DNA of 64,000 nucleotides, taken from NCBI RefSeq assembly GCF_900110025.1, contig NZ_FOCE01000007.1:123129-187128 (forward strand). The letters run 5' to 3'. This DNA comes from Gemmobacter aquatilis (lineage in GTDB: Bacteria; Pseudomonadota; Alphaproteobacteria; Rhodobacterales; Rhodobacteraceae). Both the position numbers and the translations under genes were made by a program. This document shows, piece by piece, positions 19,775-30,916 of the stretch. The first letter of the stretch is position 1. Every line of letters begins with the position of its first letter. The notes beneath the pieces are model-generated. The model worked only from the letters and a program-made list of their open reading frames with translations, was not told where the DNA came from and did not search any database.

Positions 19775-22093
19775 GTGCCATCTTTTTCGACCACCCTTGA
19801 ACAGGCCATCCATGGCGCGCTGGCCCTTGCCAATGCCCGCCGCCATGAACTCGCAACCCTTGAACACCTGCTGCTCGCGCTGATCGACGAACCCGATGCT
19901 GCACGGGTGATGAAAGCCTGCTCGGTCGATCTTGATGATCTGCGCAAGACACTGGTGGATTTCATCGACGACGATCTTTCGACGCTGGTCACCGATGTCG
20001 AAGGCTCCGAAGCCGTGCCGACCGCCGCCTTCCAGCGGGTGATCCAGCGCGCGGCGATCCATGTGCAAAGCTCGGGGCGGACCGAAGTGACCGGGGCGAA
20101 TGTGCTGGTCGCGATCTTCGCCGAACGCGAATCCAACGCCGCCTATTTCCTGCAGGAACAGGACATGACGCGCTATGACGCGGTGAATTTCATCGCACAT
20201 GGCGTGGCAAAAGACCCGACCTATGGCGAAACCCGTCCGGTGTCGGGCGCCGAGGAGCATCACGAGACGCCCAAGGCCGAAACCGGCGAGGCCAAGGAAA
20301 GCGCGCTGTCCAAATATTGCGTTGATCTGAACGTCAAATCGCTGAAAGGCGAGGTTGATCCGCTGATCGGGCGTGAGCAGGAGGTGGAGCGGGCGATCCA
20401 GGTGCTGTGCCGCCGCCGCAAGAACAACCCGCTACTGGTGGGCGACCCCGGTGTGGGCAAGACCGCCATCGCCGAAGGGCTGGCGCTGAAAATCGTGCGC
20501 GGCGAGACGCCGGAGATTCTGGCGGGCGCCACGATCTACAGCCTGGACATGGGCGCGCTGCTGGCGGGCACCCGCTATCGCGGCGATTTCGAAGAGCGGC
20601 TGAAAGCCGTGGTCAAGGAACTGGAAGACCACCCCGACGCGATCCTGTTCATCGACGAGATCCATACGGTGATCGGCGCCGGGGCGACCTCGGGCGGGGC
20701 GATGGATGCCTCCAACCTGCTGAAGCCCGCATTGCAGGGCGGCAAGCTGCGCTGCATGGGGTCGACCACCTACAAGGAGTTCCGCCAGCATTTCGAGAAG
20801 GACCGCGCGCTGAGCCGCCGGTTCCAGAAGATCGACGTGAATGAGCCTTCGGTGCCGGATGCGATCAAGATCCTGATGGGCCTGAAACCCAATTTCGAGG
20901 AACATCACGACCTGCGCTACACCGCCGACGCGATCAAATCGGCGGTGGAACTGGCTGCGCGCTATATCCATGACCGCAAGCTGCCCGACAGCGCCATCGA
21001 CGTGATCGACGAGGCCGGGGCGGCGCAGCATCTGGTGGTAGAATCCAAGCGTCGCAAGGTGATCGGCACCAAGGAGATCGAGGCTGTGGTGGCCAAGATC
21101 GCCCGCATCCCGCCGAAGAACGTCTCGAAAGACGACGCCGAACTGCTGCGCGATCTGGAAAAATCGCTCAAGCGCGTGGTGTTCGGGCAGGATAAGGCGA
21201 TCGAGGCACTGTCTTCCGCCATCAAACTGGCCCGCGCCGGTTTGCGCGAACCCGAAAAGCCCATCGGCAACTATCTGTTCGCCGGGCCGACGGGCGTGGG
21301 GAAAACCGAAGTCGCCAAACAGCTTGCCAATACGCTGGGGGTGGAGCTTCTGCGTTTCGACATGTCGGAATACATGGAGAAACACGCGGTGTCCCGGCTG
21401 ATCGGCGCGCCGCCCGGCTATGTCGGCTTCGATCAGGGCGGGATGCTGACGGATGGGGTGGACCAGCATCCCCATTGCGTGCTGCTGCTGGACGAGATGG
21501 AAAAGGCCCACCCGGATGTCTACAACATCCTGCTGCAAGTGATGGACCACGGGAAACTCACCGACCATAACGGCCGGACGGTGGATTTCCGCAATGTGAT
21601 CCTGATCATGACCTCCAACGCCGGGGCGGCCGAACAGGCCAAATCCGCGATCGGCTTTGGCCGCGACCGGCGCACGGGCGAGGATACGGCGGCGATCGAA
21701 CGTACCTTCACGCCGGAGTTCCGCAACCGTCTGGATGCGGTGATCAGCTTTGCGCCGCTGGCGCGCGAGACGATCAATCAGGTGGTCGAGAAGTTCGTGC
21801 TGCAGCTTGAGGCGCAGTTGATGGACCGCAATGTCCATATCGAACTGACGCCCGAAGCGGCAACTTGGCTGGGCGACAAGGGCTATGATGACAAGATGGG
21901 CGCGCGTCCGCTGGGCCGCGTGATTCAGGAACACATCAAGAAGCCGCTGGCCGAGGAACTGCTGTTCGGGCGCCTGATCAAGGGCGGCGTGGTGCGCGTG
22001 ACGGTGAAGGATGACCAAATCGAACTGGTGATCGAAGAGCCGGCCAAACCGCGGCTCACCGGCTCCAAACCGCCACTTCTGACGGCGGAATGA
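19775..22093 (+). CDS. clpA: ATP-dependent Clp protease ATPase subunit ClpA
   Basis: A 772-residue Hsp100 unfoldase feeding ClpP. Order: Clp N domain ('[20 protein letters not shown]'), first AAA+ module with Walker A '[13 protein letters not shown]', second with '[15 protein letters not shown]' and the ClpP-docking loop around 'SAIGFGRDR', then the D2-small domain. Start is GTG at 19775 with AGGAAGGAG eight bases upstream. The adaptor gene clpS, often directly before clpA, is not in the 167 upstream bases. Its stop overlaps the next ATG (ATGA), coupling it to an M23 peptidase. Confidence 0.97.
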   Translation: MPSFSTTLEQAIHGALALANARRHELATLEHLLLALIDEPDAARVMKACSVDLDDLRKTLVDFIDDDLSTLVTDVEGSEAVPTAAFQRVIQRAAIHVQSSGRTEVTGANVLVAIFAERESNAAYFLQEQDMTRYDAVNFIAHGVAKDPTYGETRPVSGAEEHHETPKAETGEAKESALSKYCVDLNVKSLKGEVDPLIGREQEVERAIQVLCRRRKNNPLLVGDPGVGKTAIAEGLALKIVRGETPEILAGATIYSLDMGALLAGTRYRGDFEERLKAVVKELEDHPDAILFIDEIHTVIGAGATSGGAMDASNLLKPALQGGKLRCMGSTTYKEFRQHFEKDRALSRRFQKIDVNEPSVPDAIKILMGLKPNFEEHHDLRYTADAIKSAVELAARYIHDRKLPDSAIDVIDEAGAAQHLVVESKRRKVIGTKEIEAVVAKIARIPPKNVSKDDAELLRDLEKSLKRVVFGQDKAIEALSSAIKLARAGLREPEKPIGNYLFAGPTGVGKTEVAKQLANTLGVELLRFDMSEYMEKHAVSRLIGAPPGYVGFDQGGMLTDGVDQHPHCVLLLDEMEKAHPDVYNILLQVMDHGKLTDHNGRTVDFRNVILIMTSNAGAAEQAKSAIGFGRDRRTGEDTAAIERTFTPEFRNRLDAVISFAPLARETINQVVEKFVLQLEAQLMDRNVHIELTPEAATWLGDKGYDDKMGARPLGRVIQEHIKKPLAEELLFGRLIKGGVVRVTVKDDQIELVIEEPAKPRLTGSKPPLLTAE

Positions 22094-23040
22094 TCCTGCG
22101 CAGCGCCCTTGCGCTGCTTCTGGCCCCCGCTGCGGCGGGGGCCTTTGAATTGGAATTTCCGCTGGACTGCACGCTGGGCGACACCTGTTATATCCAGCAG
22201 TATGTCGATCACGACCCCGGCCCCGCCGCGCGTGATTTCACCTGCGGCAGCCTGAGTTACGAGGCGCATGAGGGCACCGATTTCGCCCTGCCCTCACTTG
22301 CCGCCATGGCCGCAGGCGTGGAGGTGCGCGCCAGTGCGGCAGGTCGGGTGCGCGGCATCCGCGACGGGATGCCCGACATCGCCGCAAACGACTCCGCCGC
22401 CCCGGCGCTGGAGGGGCGCGACTGCGGCAACGGGGTGGCGATCACCCATGAAGGCGGCTGGGAAACCCAGTATTGCCATATGAAACAGGGCTCTCTGCTT
22501 GTTCGCCCCGGGCAGGACGTGGCCGCGGGCACCCCGCTGGGGCAGGTCGGCCTGTCGGGGCGGACCGAGTTTCCGCATCTGCATGTGACCCTGCGCCAAG
22601 GCAAGACGGTGGTGGACCCGTTCGCGCCTGGCAGCACCGACAGCTGCGGCCCTGCGACCGAGGGTCTGTGGCAAGTCGCCCTGCCCTATCAGCCCGGCGG
22701 CATCATCTCGCTGGGGTTTGCCAGCGAGGTGCCGGGCTTTGCTGCGGTCAGGGCCGGAACCGTGGCGCCTCCCACCGGGCCGGATGCCCCTGCGCTGGTG
22801 CTGTGGGCCTATCTGTTCGGCGGGCGGGCTGGTGATGTGCTGCGCGTGGAGATCACCGGACCCGAGGGGAAGGTGATCGCGCAAGACATGCGACTGGAAA
22901 AGACTCAGGCGCAGTTGTTCCGCGCCTTGGGCAAACGCCTGCGCGCCGCCACCTGGCCGCAAGGCAGTTATGACGGACAGGCGACGTTGCTGCGCAATGG
23001 GGCAACGGTGGACAGCGCGGCGGTGCGGCTGGATCTGTAA
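22090..23040 (+). CDS. M23 family metallopeptidase, exported
   Basis: A 316-residue LytM/peptidoglycan endopeptidase-like protein. A signal peptide ('[19 protein letters not shown]') leads to the periplasm. The zinc site is 'YEAHEGTDFALP' (H-x3-D) and 'TEFPHLHVTLRQG' (HxH), so the catalytic residues are kept. Four or more cysteines may form disulfides. The last 110 residues after the peptidase domain look like a beta-rich module of unknown role. Coupled to clpA by a 4-base overlap, an association with no obvious functional logic. Cell-wall hydrolysis or a modified lysostaphin-type role is inferred. Confidence 0.87.
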   Translation: MILRSALALLLAPAAAGAFELEFPLDCTLGDTCYIQQYVDHDPGPAARDFTCGSLSYEAHEGTDFALPSLAAMAAGVEVRASAAGRVRGIRDGMPDIAANDSAAPALEGRDCGNGVAITHEGGWETQYCHMKQGSLLVRPGQDVAAGTPLGQVGLSGRTEFPHLHVTLRQGKTVVDPFAPGSTDSCGPATEGLWQVALPYQPGGIISLGFASEVPGFAAVRAGTVAPPTGPDAPALVLWAYLFGGRAGDVLRVEITGPEGKVIAQDMRLEKTQAQLFRALGKRLRAATWPQGSYDGQATLLRNGATVDSAAVRLDL

Positions 23041-23062
23041 CTACGCCACCGCGCCGCGCCCG

Positions 23063-24979
23063 TCAGACATTGACCTGTGTGCCGATCTCGACCACCCGCC
23101 CCGCGGGGATACGGAAATAATCCGACGCACTGGCGGCGTTGCGCGCCAGATAGATGAACAGCCGCGCCTGCCAGCCGGGCATCCGGCTGCGGGCCGACAG
23201 GCGCAGGCTGCGCCGCGACAGGATGAACGAGGTCGCCATGATGTCGAATTTCCAGCCAAGCTTGCGACATTGCATCAGACCCTTGGGCACATCCGGTTCC
23301 TCGAAATACCCATAGGTCAGCGTCACCCGGCGCAACCGGGGCGTCAGCACCTCGATATGGGCTCGGTCTTGATCGGCGATGCGCGGCACGTCGGCGGTGA
23401 CAATGGTCAGGATCACATTCTGTTCGTGCAACGCCTTGAAATGCTTCAGGCTGTGCAGCAACGCCCCGGGCACCAGATCCGGCGTCGCGGTCAGGAACAC
23501 TGCCGTTCCGGGAACTTTGGCAATGGATTTCGATTCGAGCTGGGGCAGCAATGTCTCCAGCGGCAGCTCGGCCTCGCGCTCTTTCGCCGCAACCGTGGCC
23601 ACGCCGCGCCGCCAGCTCCACATCGTCAGCACCATGGCGGCGGCGATGCACAGCGGCAGCCAGCCCCCCTCCAGAACCTTCATCATGTTGGCCCCCAGAA
23701 ACACAACGTCCATCATCAGAAACGGCAGCATCATGACAATCGACACCCAGAGCGGCAGCCCCCAATGGCGATACGCGACCACCATCGCCAGCGTGGCGGT
23801 CACCACCATGGTGCCGGTCACACTGATGCCATAGGCCGAAGCCAGAGCCGACGAGTTGCGGAAGGCCAGCACCAGCAGGATGACACCGAACATCAGCCAA
23901 GCATTGACGCCCGGCATGTAGATCTGGCCCTGCTGTGCATCCGAGGTGTGACGGATACGCATCCGTGGCAGCAGACGCAGTTGCACGGCCTGCTGGGTCA
24001 GTGAATAGGCCCCGGTGATGACGGCCTGGCTGGCGATGATGGTCGCCGCCGTGGCGAGGATCACCATCGGCAGCAACGCCCAGTCGGGGTAAAGGAAGTA
24101 GAACGGGTTTTCGAGGGCCGCAGGATCAGCCAGCAGCAAGGCGCCCTGCCCGAAATAGTTCAGGAGCAACGCCGGAAACGCCACGAACAGCCAGGCCATC
24201 TGGATCGGCTTGCGCCCGAAATGGCCCATATCGGCATAGAGCGCCTCTGCCCCCGTCACCGCGAGAAACACCGCTCCGAGCACGACCACGCCCAGCATCC
24301 CGTTCCCCGCCAGAAACCAGATCGCATGCAGCGGGTTGAGTGCGGCCAGAACGCTGGCATCATCGGCCATGCGGTAGATGCCACCCAGCGCCATGGCCAG
24401 AAACCAGACCAGCGTGATCGGCCCGAAGAACCGCGCCACCGCCGCTGTGCCCCGGTTCTGCACCAGAAACAACGCCAGGATGATCGCCACCGAGATCGGC
24501 AGGATGAAGGAATCGAAACCCGAGGTGACAAGCGTCAGCCCCTCCAGCGCCGAAAGCACCGAAATGGCCGGCGTGATTGCCGCGTCACCGTAGAACAGCG
24601 CCGCCCCAACCAGCCCCAGCAGCAGGATCAGCGCATTGGGGCGCTTCATCGCCCGCTGCGCCAGTGCCAGCAGCGACAGGGTTCCGCCCTCCCCCTCGTT
24701 ATCCGCCCGCAGCAGGATCAGGACATATTTCACCGTCACGATCAGCATCAGCGCCCAAGTGATCAGGGACAGCACGCCCAGCACATCGTCCCGCGTCACC
24801 CCGCCATGGGTTGCCCCGGCCGCGTGCATCGCCTCGCGGAAAGCATAAAGCGGCGAGGTGCCGATATCACCATAAACAACCCCGACAGCCGCCAGAGACA
24901 GCGACAACAACCCACCGCCATGGCTTGCGGGTTCCTGGGAGAGAGAGGTTTCAGGGACAGCCATCTGTTTCACATCCAT
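23063..24979 (-). CDS. kup: Potassium transporter Kup
   Basis: A 638-residue KUP/HAK/KT family K+/H+ symporter of the inner membrane. The conserved start of TM1 'AAVGVVYGDIGTSPLYAFRE' is present, then about 12 hydrophobic segments such as 'LILLLGLVGAALFYGDAAIT' and a C-terminal cytoplasmic domain 'GTAVFLTATPDLVPGALL' to 'YGYFEEPDVPKGL'. The start MDVKQMAVPET at 24979 gives normal length; an ATG at 24964 is a second choice. The open frame extends much further upstream but overlaps the kinase gene on the other strand and is not coding. Divergent from a KdpDE-like pair, which suggests potassium-linked control. Confidence 0.95.
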   Translation of the reverse strand: MDVKQMAVPETSLSQEPASHGGGLLSLSLAAVGVVYGDIGTSPLYAFREAMHAAGATHGGVTRDDVLGVLSLITWALMLIVTVKYVLILLRADNEGEGGTLSLLALAQRAMKRPNALILLLGLVGAALFYGDAAITPAISVLSALEGLTLVTSGFDSFILPISVAIILALFLVQNRGTAAVARFFGPITLVWFLAMALGGIYRMADDASVLAALNPLHAIWFLAGNGMLGVVVLGAVFLAVTGAEALYADMGHFGRKPIQMAWLFVAFPALLLNYFGQGALLLADPAALENPFYFLYPDWALLPMVILATAATIIASQAVITGAYSLTQQAVQLRLLPRMRIRHTSDAQQGQIYMPGVNAWLMFGVILLVLAFRNSSALASAYGISVTGTMVVTATLAMVVAYRHWGLPLWVSIVMMLPFLMMDVVFLGANMMKVLEGGWLPLCIAAAMVLTMWSWRRGVATVAAKEREAELPLETLLPQLESKSIAKVPGTAVFLTATPDLVPGALLHSLKHFKALHEQNVILTIVTADVPRIADQDRAHIEVLTPRLRRVTLTYGYFEEPDVPKGLMQCRKLGWKFDIMATSFILSRRSLRLSARSRMPGWQARLFIYLARNAASASDYFRIPAGRVVEIGTQVNV

Positions 24980-25112
24980 TGCACCGGGCAGGCCGGCAGA
25001 GACCCGCAACCTGTGCTGACCGGCATAAGGAAGCGACAGGGATTGCGGCGTACCGCATAAGGAAACCGTAAAGGCCGTGGACAAGATCGGCGGACCACGC
25101 GCAGATTGGCGC

Positions 25113-26621
25113 ATGACTCGATACGCCCTATCGTCTTCACGCCCCGGCCTGATGGCGCCACGCCTGCACGGGCTGTTCAGCGCTGCCTTGGCGCTGGCGC
25201 TGGCAGCAGGCGTGACTTGGGCCTTGCGCGGGATCATCGGAAACACAGCCGGTATCATGCTGTTCCTGACCGCCGTTCTGGTCAATGCGGTGCGGTGCGG
25301 CTTCTGGATCGGTCTGGCAAGCGCGCTTGGTGCCTTTGCCGCCTTCAACTTCCTGTTCGTCGCGCCGCGCTTTACCTTCAACGTCGCCCATCCACAGGAT
25401 CTGATCACACTGGCGGTGTTTTTGCTGGTCGCCGGGCTGACCGGGCTTCTGGCCGGGCGACTGCGAGAGCAGCGGGATGCGGCGCAGGGCCGGGCCGTCG
25501 TGCTGACCGTGCTGTCGCAAGTCTCCAGCGATCTGACGGCTGCGGATACGCCTGCGGCCATTCTGGGTTCAGCCTTGCGACATCTGGCTTCGGTTGCGCC
25601 CGGTCCTGCCATGGTGCTGACTTGCGAAGATGCACAGATACGCCTGATCGCCGCCCTGCCCGAGGCGTTTGAGCCGCAGGCGATCGACCTGCAGGCGGCG
25701 GATCAGGCGCTGCGCCATGGCCGCACCGAATTTGCCTCTGCCGAGGGCTGGAACGGCTCTGCCTTCACCTTCGTGCCGATCACCTCGGGCGGGTTTGCGG
25801 CCTATGTGCTGGGCCATACCCGGCTGGCCGCGCATCTGACGGATCTGCCCTATCGGGAAGAGGCGGTGGCGGTGATCTGCCGCCAGACCGAACTGGCGCT
25901 GCAACGCCAAGCCTTTGCCGAAAGCGCCACGCAGGAACGGCAGCGGGCCGAGGCGGAATCGCTGCGTGCCGCCCTGCTGGCCTCGTTGTCGCATGACCTG
26001 CGCACCCCCCTGGCGACCATCCTCGGCGCCGTGACCACGCTGCGCGACCCGGGCCTGACGCTGCCCGCCCCGGCGCAGGCCGACCTGCTGGAGGCAATCG
26101 AGCAAGAAGCCGACCGACTGAGCCGCTATGTGGAAAACCTGCTGCAAATGACGAGACTACAGGCCGGGCTGACGGTGCGTTCCGCCTGGGTCGATGCGGG
26201 CGATGTGGCACGCGCCGCCGCCCGCCGTGCAGGCCAAGCCTATCCCGCAACGCAGATAGAGCTGGTGCTGCCCGATCTGCCAATGATCCGGGCCGAAGCG
26301 GGCCTGCTGGAACAGGCCCTGTTCAACCTTCTGGAAAACGCTGCGAAATATGCGCCTGGCCCGATCCGGCTGGAGGGCGCCCTGCGCGAAGGCGCCCTTT
26401 GGCTGAGCGTCGCAGATACCGGCCCCGGCCCGCCGCCCGGTCTGGAGGGCTGGCTGCAGGCCGATCTGCTGACAGGCGCCCCTTCGGCAACTGGCCTCGG
26501 CCTGCCCATCTGCAAGGGCATTGCCCGCGCGCTTGGCGGCACATTGACAGCGCAGTCCCGGCCCGGCGGTGGCAGCCTGTTCACCTTGCACCTGCCCTTG
26601 CCTGACGAGACCGCCGCATGA
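25113..26621 (+). CDS. Shortened KdpD-like sensor histidine kinase (DUF4118-GAF-HisKA-HATPase)
   Basis: A 502-residue membrane kinase. It has the four closely spaced membrane segments of KdpD (DUF4118, about residues 20-110: 'LFSAALALALAAGVTWAL', 'GIMLFLTAVLVNAV', 'TLAVFLLVAGLTGLLAG'), a GAF-like part, the phospho-acceptor in 'LLASLSHDLRTPLATIL' (His about 294), N box 'NLLENAAKYAP' and G2 box 'GLGLPICKGIARALGG'. It lacks the ~390-residue N-terminal KdpD and USP domains of the E. coli protein. The regulator gene follows with an ATGA overlap, and kup is divergent upstream; no kdpFABC is near. Start at 25113 is chosen over 25077. Confidence 0.88.
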   Translation: MTRYALSSSRPGLMAPRLHGLFSAALALALAAGVTWALRGIIGNTAGIMLFLTAVLVNAVRCGFWIGLASALGAFAAFNFLFVAPRFTFNVAHPQDLITLAVFLLVAGLTGLLAGRLREQRDAAQGRAVVLTVLSQVSSDLTAADTPAAILGSALRHLASVAPGPAMVLTCEDAQIRLIAALPEAFEPQAIDLQAADQALRHGRTEFASAEGWNGSAFTFVPITSGGFAAYVLGHTRLAAHLTDLPYREEAVAVICRQTELALQRQAFAESATQERQRAEAESLRAALLASLSHDLRTPLATILGAVTTLRDPGLTLPAPAQADLLEAIEQEADRLSRYVENLLQMTRLQAGLTVRSAWVDAGDVARAAARRAGQAYPATQIELVLPDLPMIRAEAGLLEQALFNLLENAAKYAPGPIRLEGALREGALWLSVADTGPGPPPGLEGWLQADLLTGAPSATGLGLPICKGIARALGGTLTAQSRPGGGSLFTLHLPLPDETAA

Positions 26622-27310
26622 CCCGCCCGCCGCTGATCCTGATTGTCGATGACGCACCCCAGATCCAGCGTTTCTTGCGCCATGCGCTGACCGCCTCGGG
26701 CTATGACACCTGTCTGGCAGATACCGGCGGCGGCGCATTGGAACTGGCTGCCAGCCGTGACCCCGACCTGATGATTCTTGACCTTGGCTTGCCCGACATG
26801 AACGGCAAGGCTGTAATCGAGGCGCTGCGCGCGACATCCGATATGCCGATCATCGTGCTGTCAGCCCATGATCAGGAGATGGAAAAGATCATGGCGCTGG
26901 ATCTGGGTGCGGATGATTTCGTGGCCAAACCCTTTGCGATCGGGGAATTGCTGGCGCGTCTGCGCGTCTGCCTGCGCCCCGGCCGCAGCGCGGAACGCCC
27001 GCAAGTCATCCGTTGTGGCGACCTGCGGATCGACCGGGCGGCACATGAGGTAACCCGCGCGGGCAGCCCGATCCATCTGACCCCGAAGGAGTTCGACCTG
27101 CTGCTGGCGCTTGCCGACAATCCGGGGCGGGTGATGACCCATCGCCAATTGCTGCAAACCGTCTGGGGCCCAGCCCATGTCGATGATGTGCCCTATCTGC
27201 GGGTCTTCATCGGGCAGTTGCGCCTGAAACTGGGCTTGGGCATCGACAGCCCGGTGCAGATTCACACCGAGCCGGGCGTAGGCTACCGCTGGCTGGTCAC
27301 CGGCGCGTAG
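26618..27310 (+). CDS. KdpE-like response regulator (OmpR family)
   Basis: A 230-residue regulator: receiver domain with acidic pocket 'LIVDDAPQIQ', phospho-acceptor Asp about 55 in 'LMILDLGLPDMNG', Thr/Ser in 'IIVLSAHDQE' and Lys in 'DDFVAKPFAIGELLAR', then a winged-helix DNA-binding domain 'HLTPKEFDLLLALADN' to 'HTEPGVGYRW'. The pairing with the DUF4118 kinase and the sequence style (VLSAHDQE, VGYRW) place it with KdpE. Likely target is the divergent kup promoter between 24980 and 25112, which is inference. Confidence 0.9.
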   Translation: MTRPPLILIVDDAPQIQRFLRHALTASGYDTCLADTGGGALELAASRDPDLMILDLGLPDMNGKAVIEALRATSDMPIIVLSAHDQEMEKIMALDLGADDFVAKPFAIGELLARLRVCLRPGRSAERPQVIRCGDLRIDRAAHEVTRAGSPIHLTPKEFDLLLALADNPGRVMTHRQLLQTVWGPAHVDDVPYLRVFIGQLRLKLGLGIDSPVQIHTEPGVGYRWLVTGA

Positions 27311-27320
27311 GCGGCGCAGA

Positions 27321-27707
27321 TCACTCTTTCAACATGTCTGCAGGCTTGCTGCAGAACTCCAGCGCATGGGAAATCGAAAGGTCCGCCGCTTCGCCGCCAA
27401 AATGCAGCAGGCCCGAGGATTGGGCTGCACCTTCAGGGCGAACCGAGAACCGAATCCCCTCGCCGGCGCGCCGCGGCGGCGGCGAGACGCGCCAGATGTG
27501 ATCGGTCAACCGCAAGCCCAGTGCCTGTGTGCCGTATTGCGCAGCCGCACACCAGAAGGCGGTAGCCCCGCTTTCGCCGTGATAGCCGACATAAAACGTG
27601 CCATTACCCTCGTCCTTCACCGGAAGCCCGTTGCTGGCGGTGAAGGCCAGGGCGGGGGCTGCGAGGGAAGCGGCCAAGGCAAAGGCCACAAGCGCGGATC
27701 TGAACAT
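27321..27707 (-). CDS. Secreted small protein of unknown function
   Basis: A 128-residue protein with a signal peptide ('MFRSALVAFALAASLAAPALAF') and cleavage after ALA. The mature part has two cysteines ('AFWCAAAQYG', 'LEFCSKPAD') likely to be bonded in the periplasm, and the pattern 'GNGTFYVGYHGESGATAFW' near its N terminus. I do not recognise a named family; similar proteins occur in Rhodobacterales. Start at 27707 has GGAGATCC upstream. Convergent with the kdpE-like gene, ten bases apart. Confidence 0.75.
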   Translation of the reverse strand: MFRSALVAFALAASLAAPALAFTASNGLPVKDEGNGTFYVGYHGESGATAFWCAAAQYGTQALGLRLTDHIWRVSPPPRRAGEGIRFSVRPEGAAQSSGLLHFGGEAADLSISHALEFCSKPADMLKE

Positions 27708-27825
27708 CGGGGATCTCCGTCTTTCGGAAGCGGCCGGGCCGCGTGGGAAAGCTGTCGCGCAAAGCCGGGGGCGCTGCAAGGGGAAAGACAGCCCCCCGGC
27801 GGCGCCCGCCTGTTCTGCGCGGGTC

Positions 27826-28128
27826 TCAGTCTGCCAGTTGCAGAGCGACCTCGCCCGACCAGGGCTCGGTCACGCCCCGCCCGCCGCCAAGGTCTTCAAG
27901 GATCGGGCGCAGCCGGTCGAGATTGGCGATCATCGCCGCTCGCGCGCCTGAGAGGGCAGTGGTGCTCTCCCATTCGCCCACAACGATGAAACTGCGTTCC
28001 CCGCTGCGGACCAGCCAGAAATTCCGTGCGCCCGGCATGTCCTTCAAGGTCATCTCTCGATGGATGCGGACGAACTCCTCCTCCATGCCGGGCTTTACGC
28101 GCATATGCACCACGTTCATTGCGGTCAT
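27826..28128 (-). CDS. Antibiotic biosynthesis monooxygenase (ABM) fold protein
   Basis: A 100-residue ferredoxin-like dimeric alpha/beta barrel protein. The pattern 'MRVKPGMEEEFVRIHREM' and 'GERSFIVVGEWESTTAL' fits PF03992. Some members are quinone or haem-degrading monooxygenases; the function of this one is unknown. The start at 28128 is favoured by GAGGAGGCATCG directly upstream. Lone gene between two unrelated ones. Confidence 0.8.
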   Translation of the reverse strand: MTAMNVVHMRVKPGMEEEFVRIHREMTLKDMPGARNFWLVRSGERSFIVVGEWESTTALSGARAAMIANLDRLRPILEDLGGGRGVTEPWSGEVALQLAD

Positions 28129-28270
28129 CGATGCCTCCTCCTGTTGAAAGATGGTGGAGTGTAACATGGAATCGGTTGGGCGTCGGGCTCTGATCGGGCC
28201 AGAGGCGCACACGGCAGTATTGCGGCATGGACGGCACGAAAGCACGGAACAATGGTTGTGCGGTTTGGCT

Positions 28271-28774
28271 TTAGGCCTGCAACAGGTGCCACGCTTCAAG
28301 ATAGGGATCTAGCCACCCTGTAGCGTAGACCGGACTATCCGGGGCATAGGCATATGTGTAGTCAGGTGTTAAGCGACGGACATTGCTGTCCTTTCGTACA
28401 TGGCCGTTCTTTCCTGGCCTTGCCAGCCAAGCAGAATGGGAGTCGCGCAGAACGCGCGCAACAACGCGACTTGGAATGATGTAGGTCTTTGCAGCTCCAG
28501 TTTCGGACAGGCCAAAATCAACGAAACAGTAAAATAGCTGGTCACTTTCAATCGCCTCATGCTTGGCCCCCATGTGCCAGCCACCATCAGCTCCCTTTTC
28601 AAGACGCGACTTGACCTGAATACCGAACTGCCGCTGACCACCGATGTCGCTGACAACGATATCAAGGTTGGGTACGCCTTGCGGCGCCAAAGCCGCAATG
28701 AAGCCTTGGCGCAGAAGTTGCGACATGACGAAATGTTCACCCGCCGCACCGAGAAGTGATGTTTTTGATATCAT
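28271..28774 (-). CDS. Putative PD-(D/E)XK-type nuclease
   Basis: A 167-residue protein with the restriction-endonuclease-like core pattern: 'LLGAAGEHFVMSQLLRQGF' helix with the Glu, 'GVPNLDIVVSD' with the Asp, and 'QRQFGIQVKSRLEKG' supplying the Q-x-K pair. This looks like the family of small PD-(D/E)XK proteins (PF11645-like or archaeal Holliday-resolvase-like); the match is by eye. Base composition is clearly less GC-rich than the flanks and codon use is looser, suggesting recent transfer. The ATG sits a few bases after the rpoD terminator T run, so there is no room for a private promoter; a later start (28726) or read-through is possible. Confidence 0.65.
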   Translation of the reverse strand: MISKTSLLGAAGEHFVMSQLLRQGFIAALAPQGVPNLDIVVSDIGGQRQFGIQVKSRLEKGADGGWHMGAKHEAIESDQLFYCFVDFGLSETGAAKTYIIPSRVVARVLRDSHSAWLARPGKNGHVRKDSNVRRLTPDYTYAYAPDSPVYATGWLDPYLEAWHLLQA

Positions 28775-28777
28775 TAT

Positions 28778-28803
28778 AAAAACGCCCCCTTACGGGGGCG
28801 CCT
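28778..28803 (-). terminator. Rho-independent terminator of rpoD
   Basis: CGCCCCC-TTAC-GGGGGCG hairpin with a T5 run (then AT-rich) on the minus strand, directly behind the rpoD stop at 28808. Confidence 0.88.
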
Positions 28804-28807
28804 CATC

Positions 28808-30802
<1,995 letters not shown>

Positions 30803-30916
30803 GAGAACTCCTCGGGGCCGAATCGGTCGGATAAGCTACGAATCAATAGCGCGAATCACGGGAGGGGGAAGGGGGGCCAGGCAGCTTTCGCACCCGACCC
30901 TGTCGAATCCGCCAAA

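Noticed and set aside
24980..25612. N-terminal extension of the Kup frame by about 210 residues
   Set aside because: It overlaps the kinase gene on the other strand, Kup homologues start near MDVKQM, and the extension has no membrane or domain pattern.
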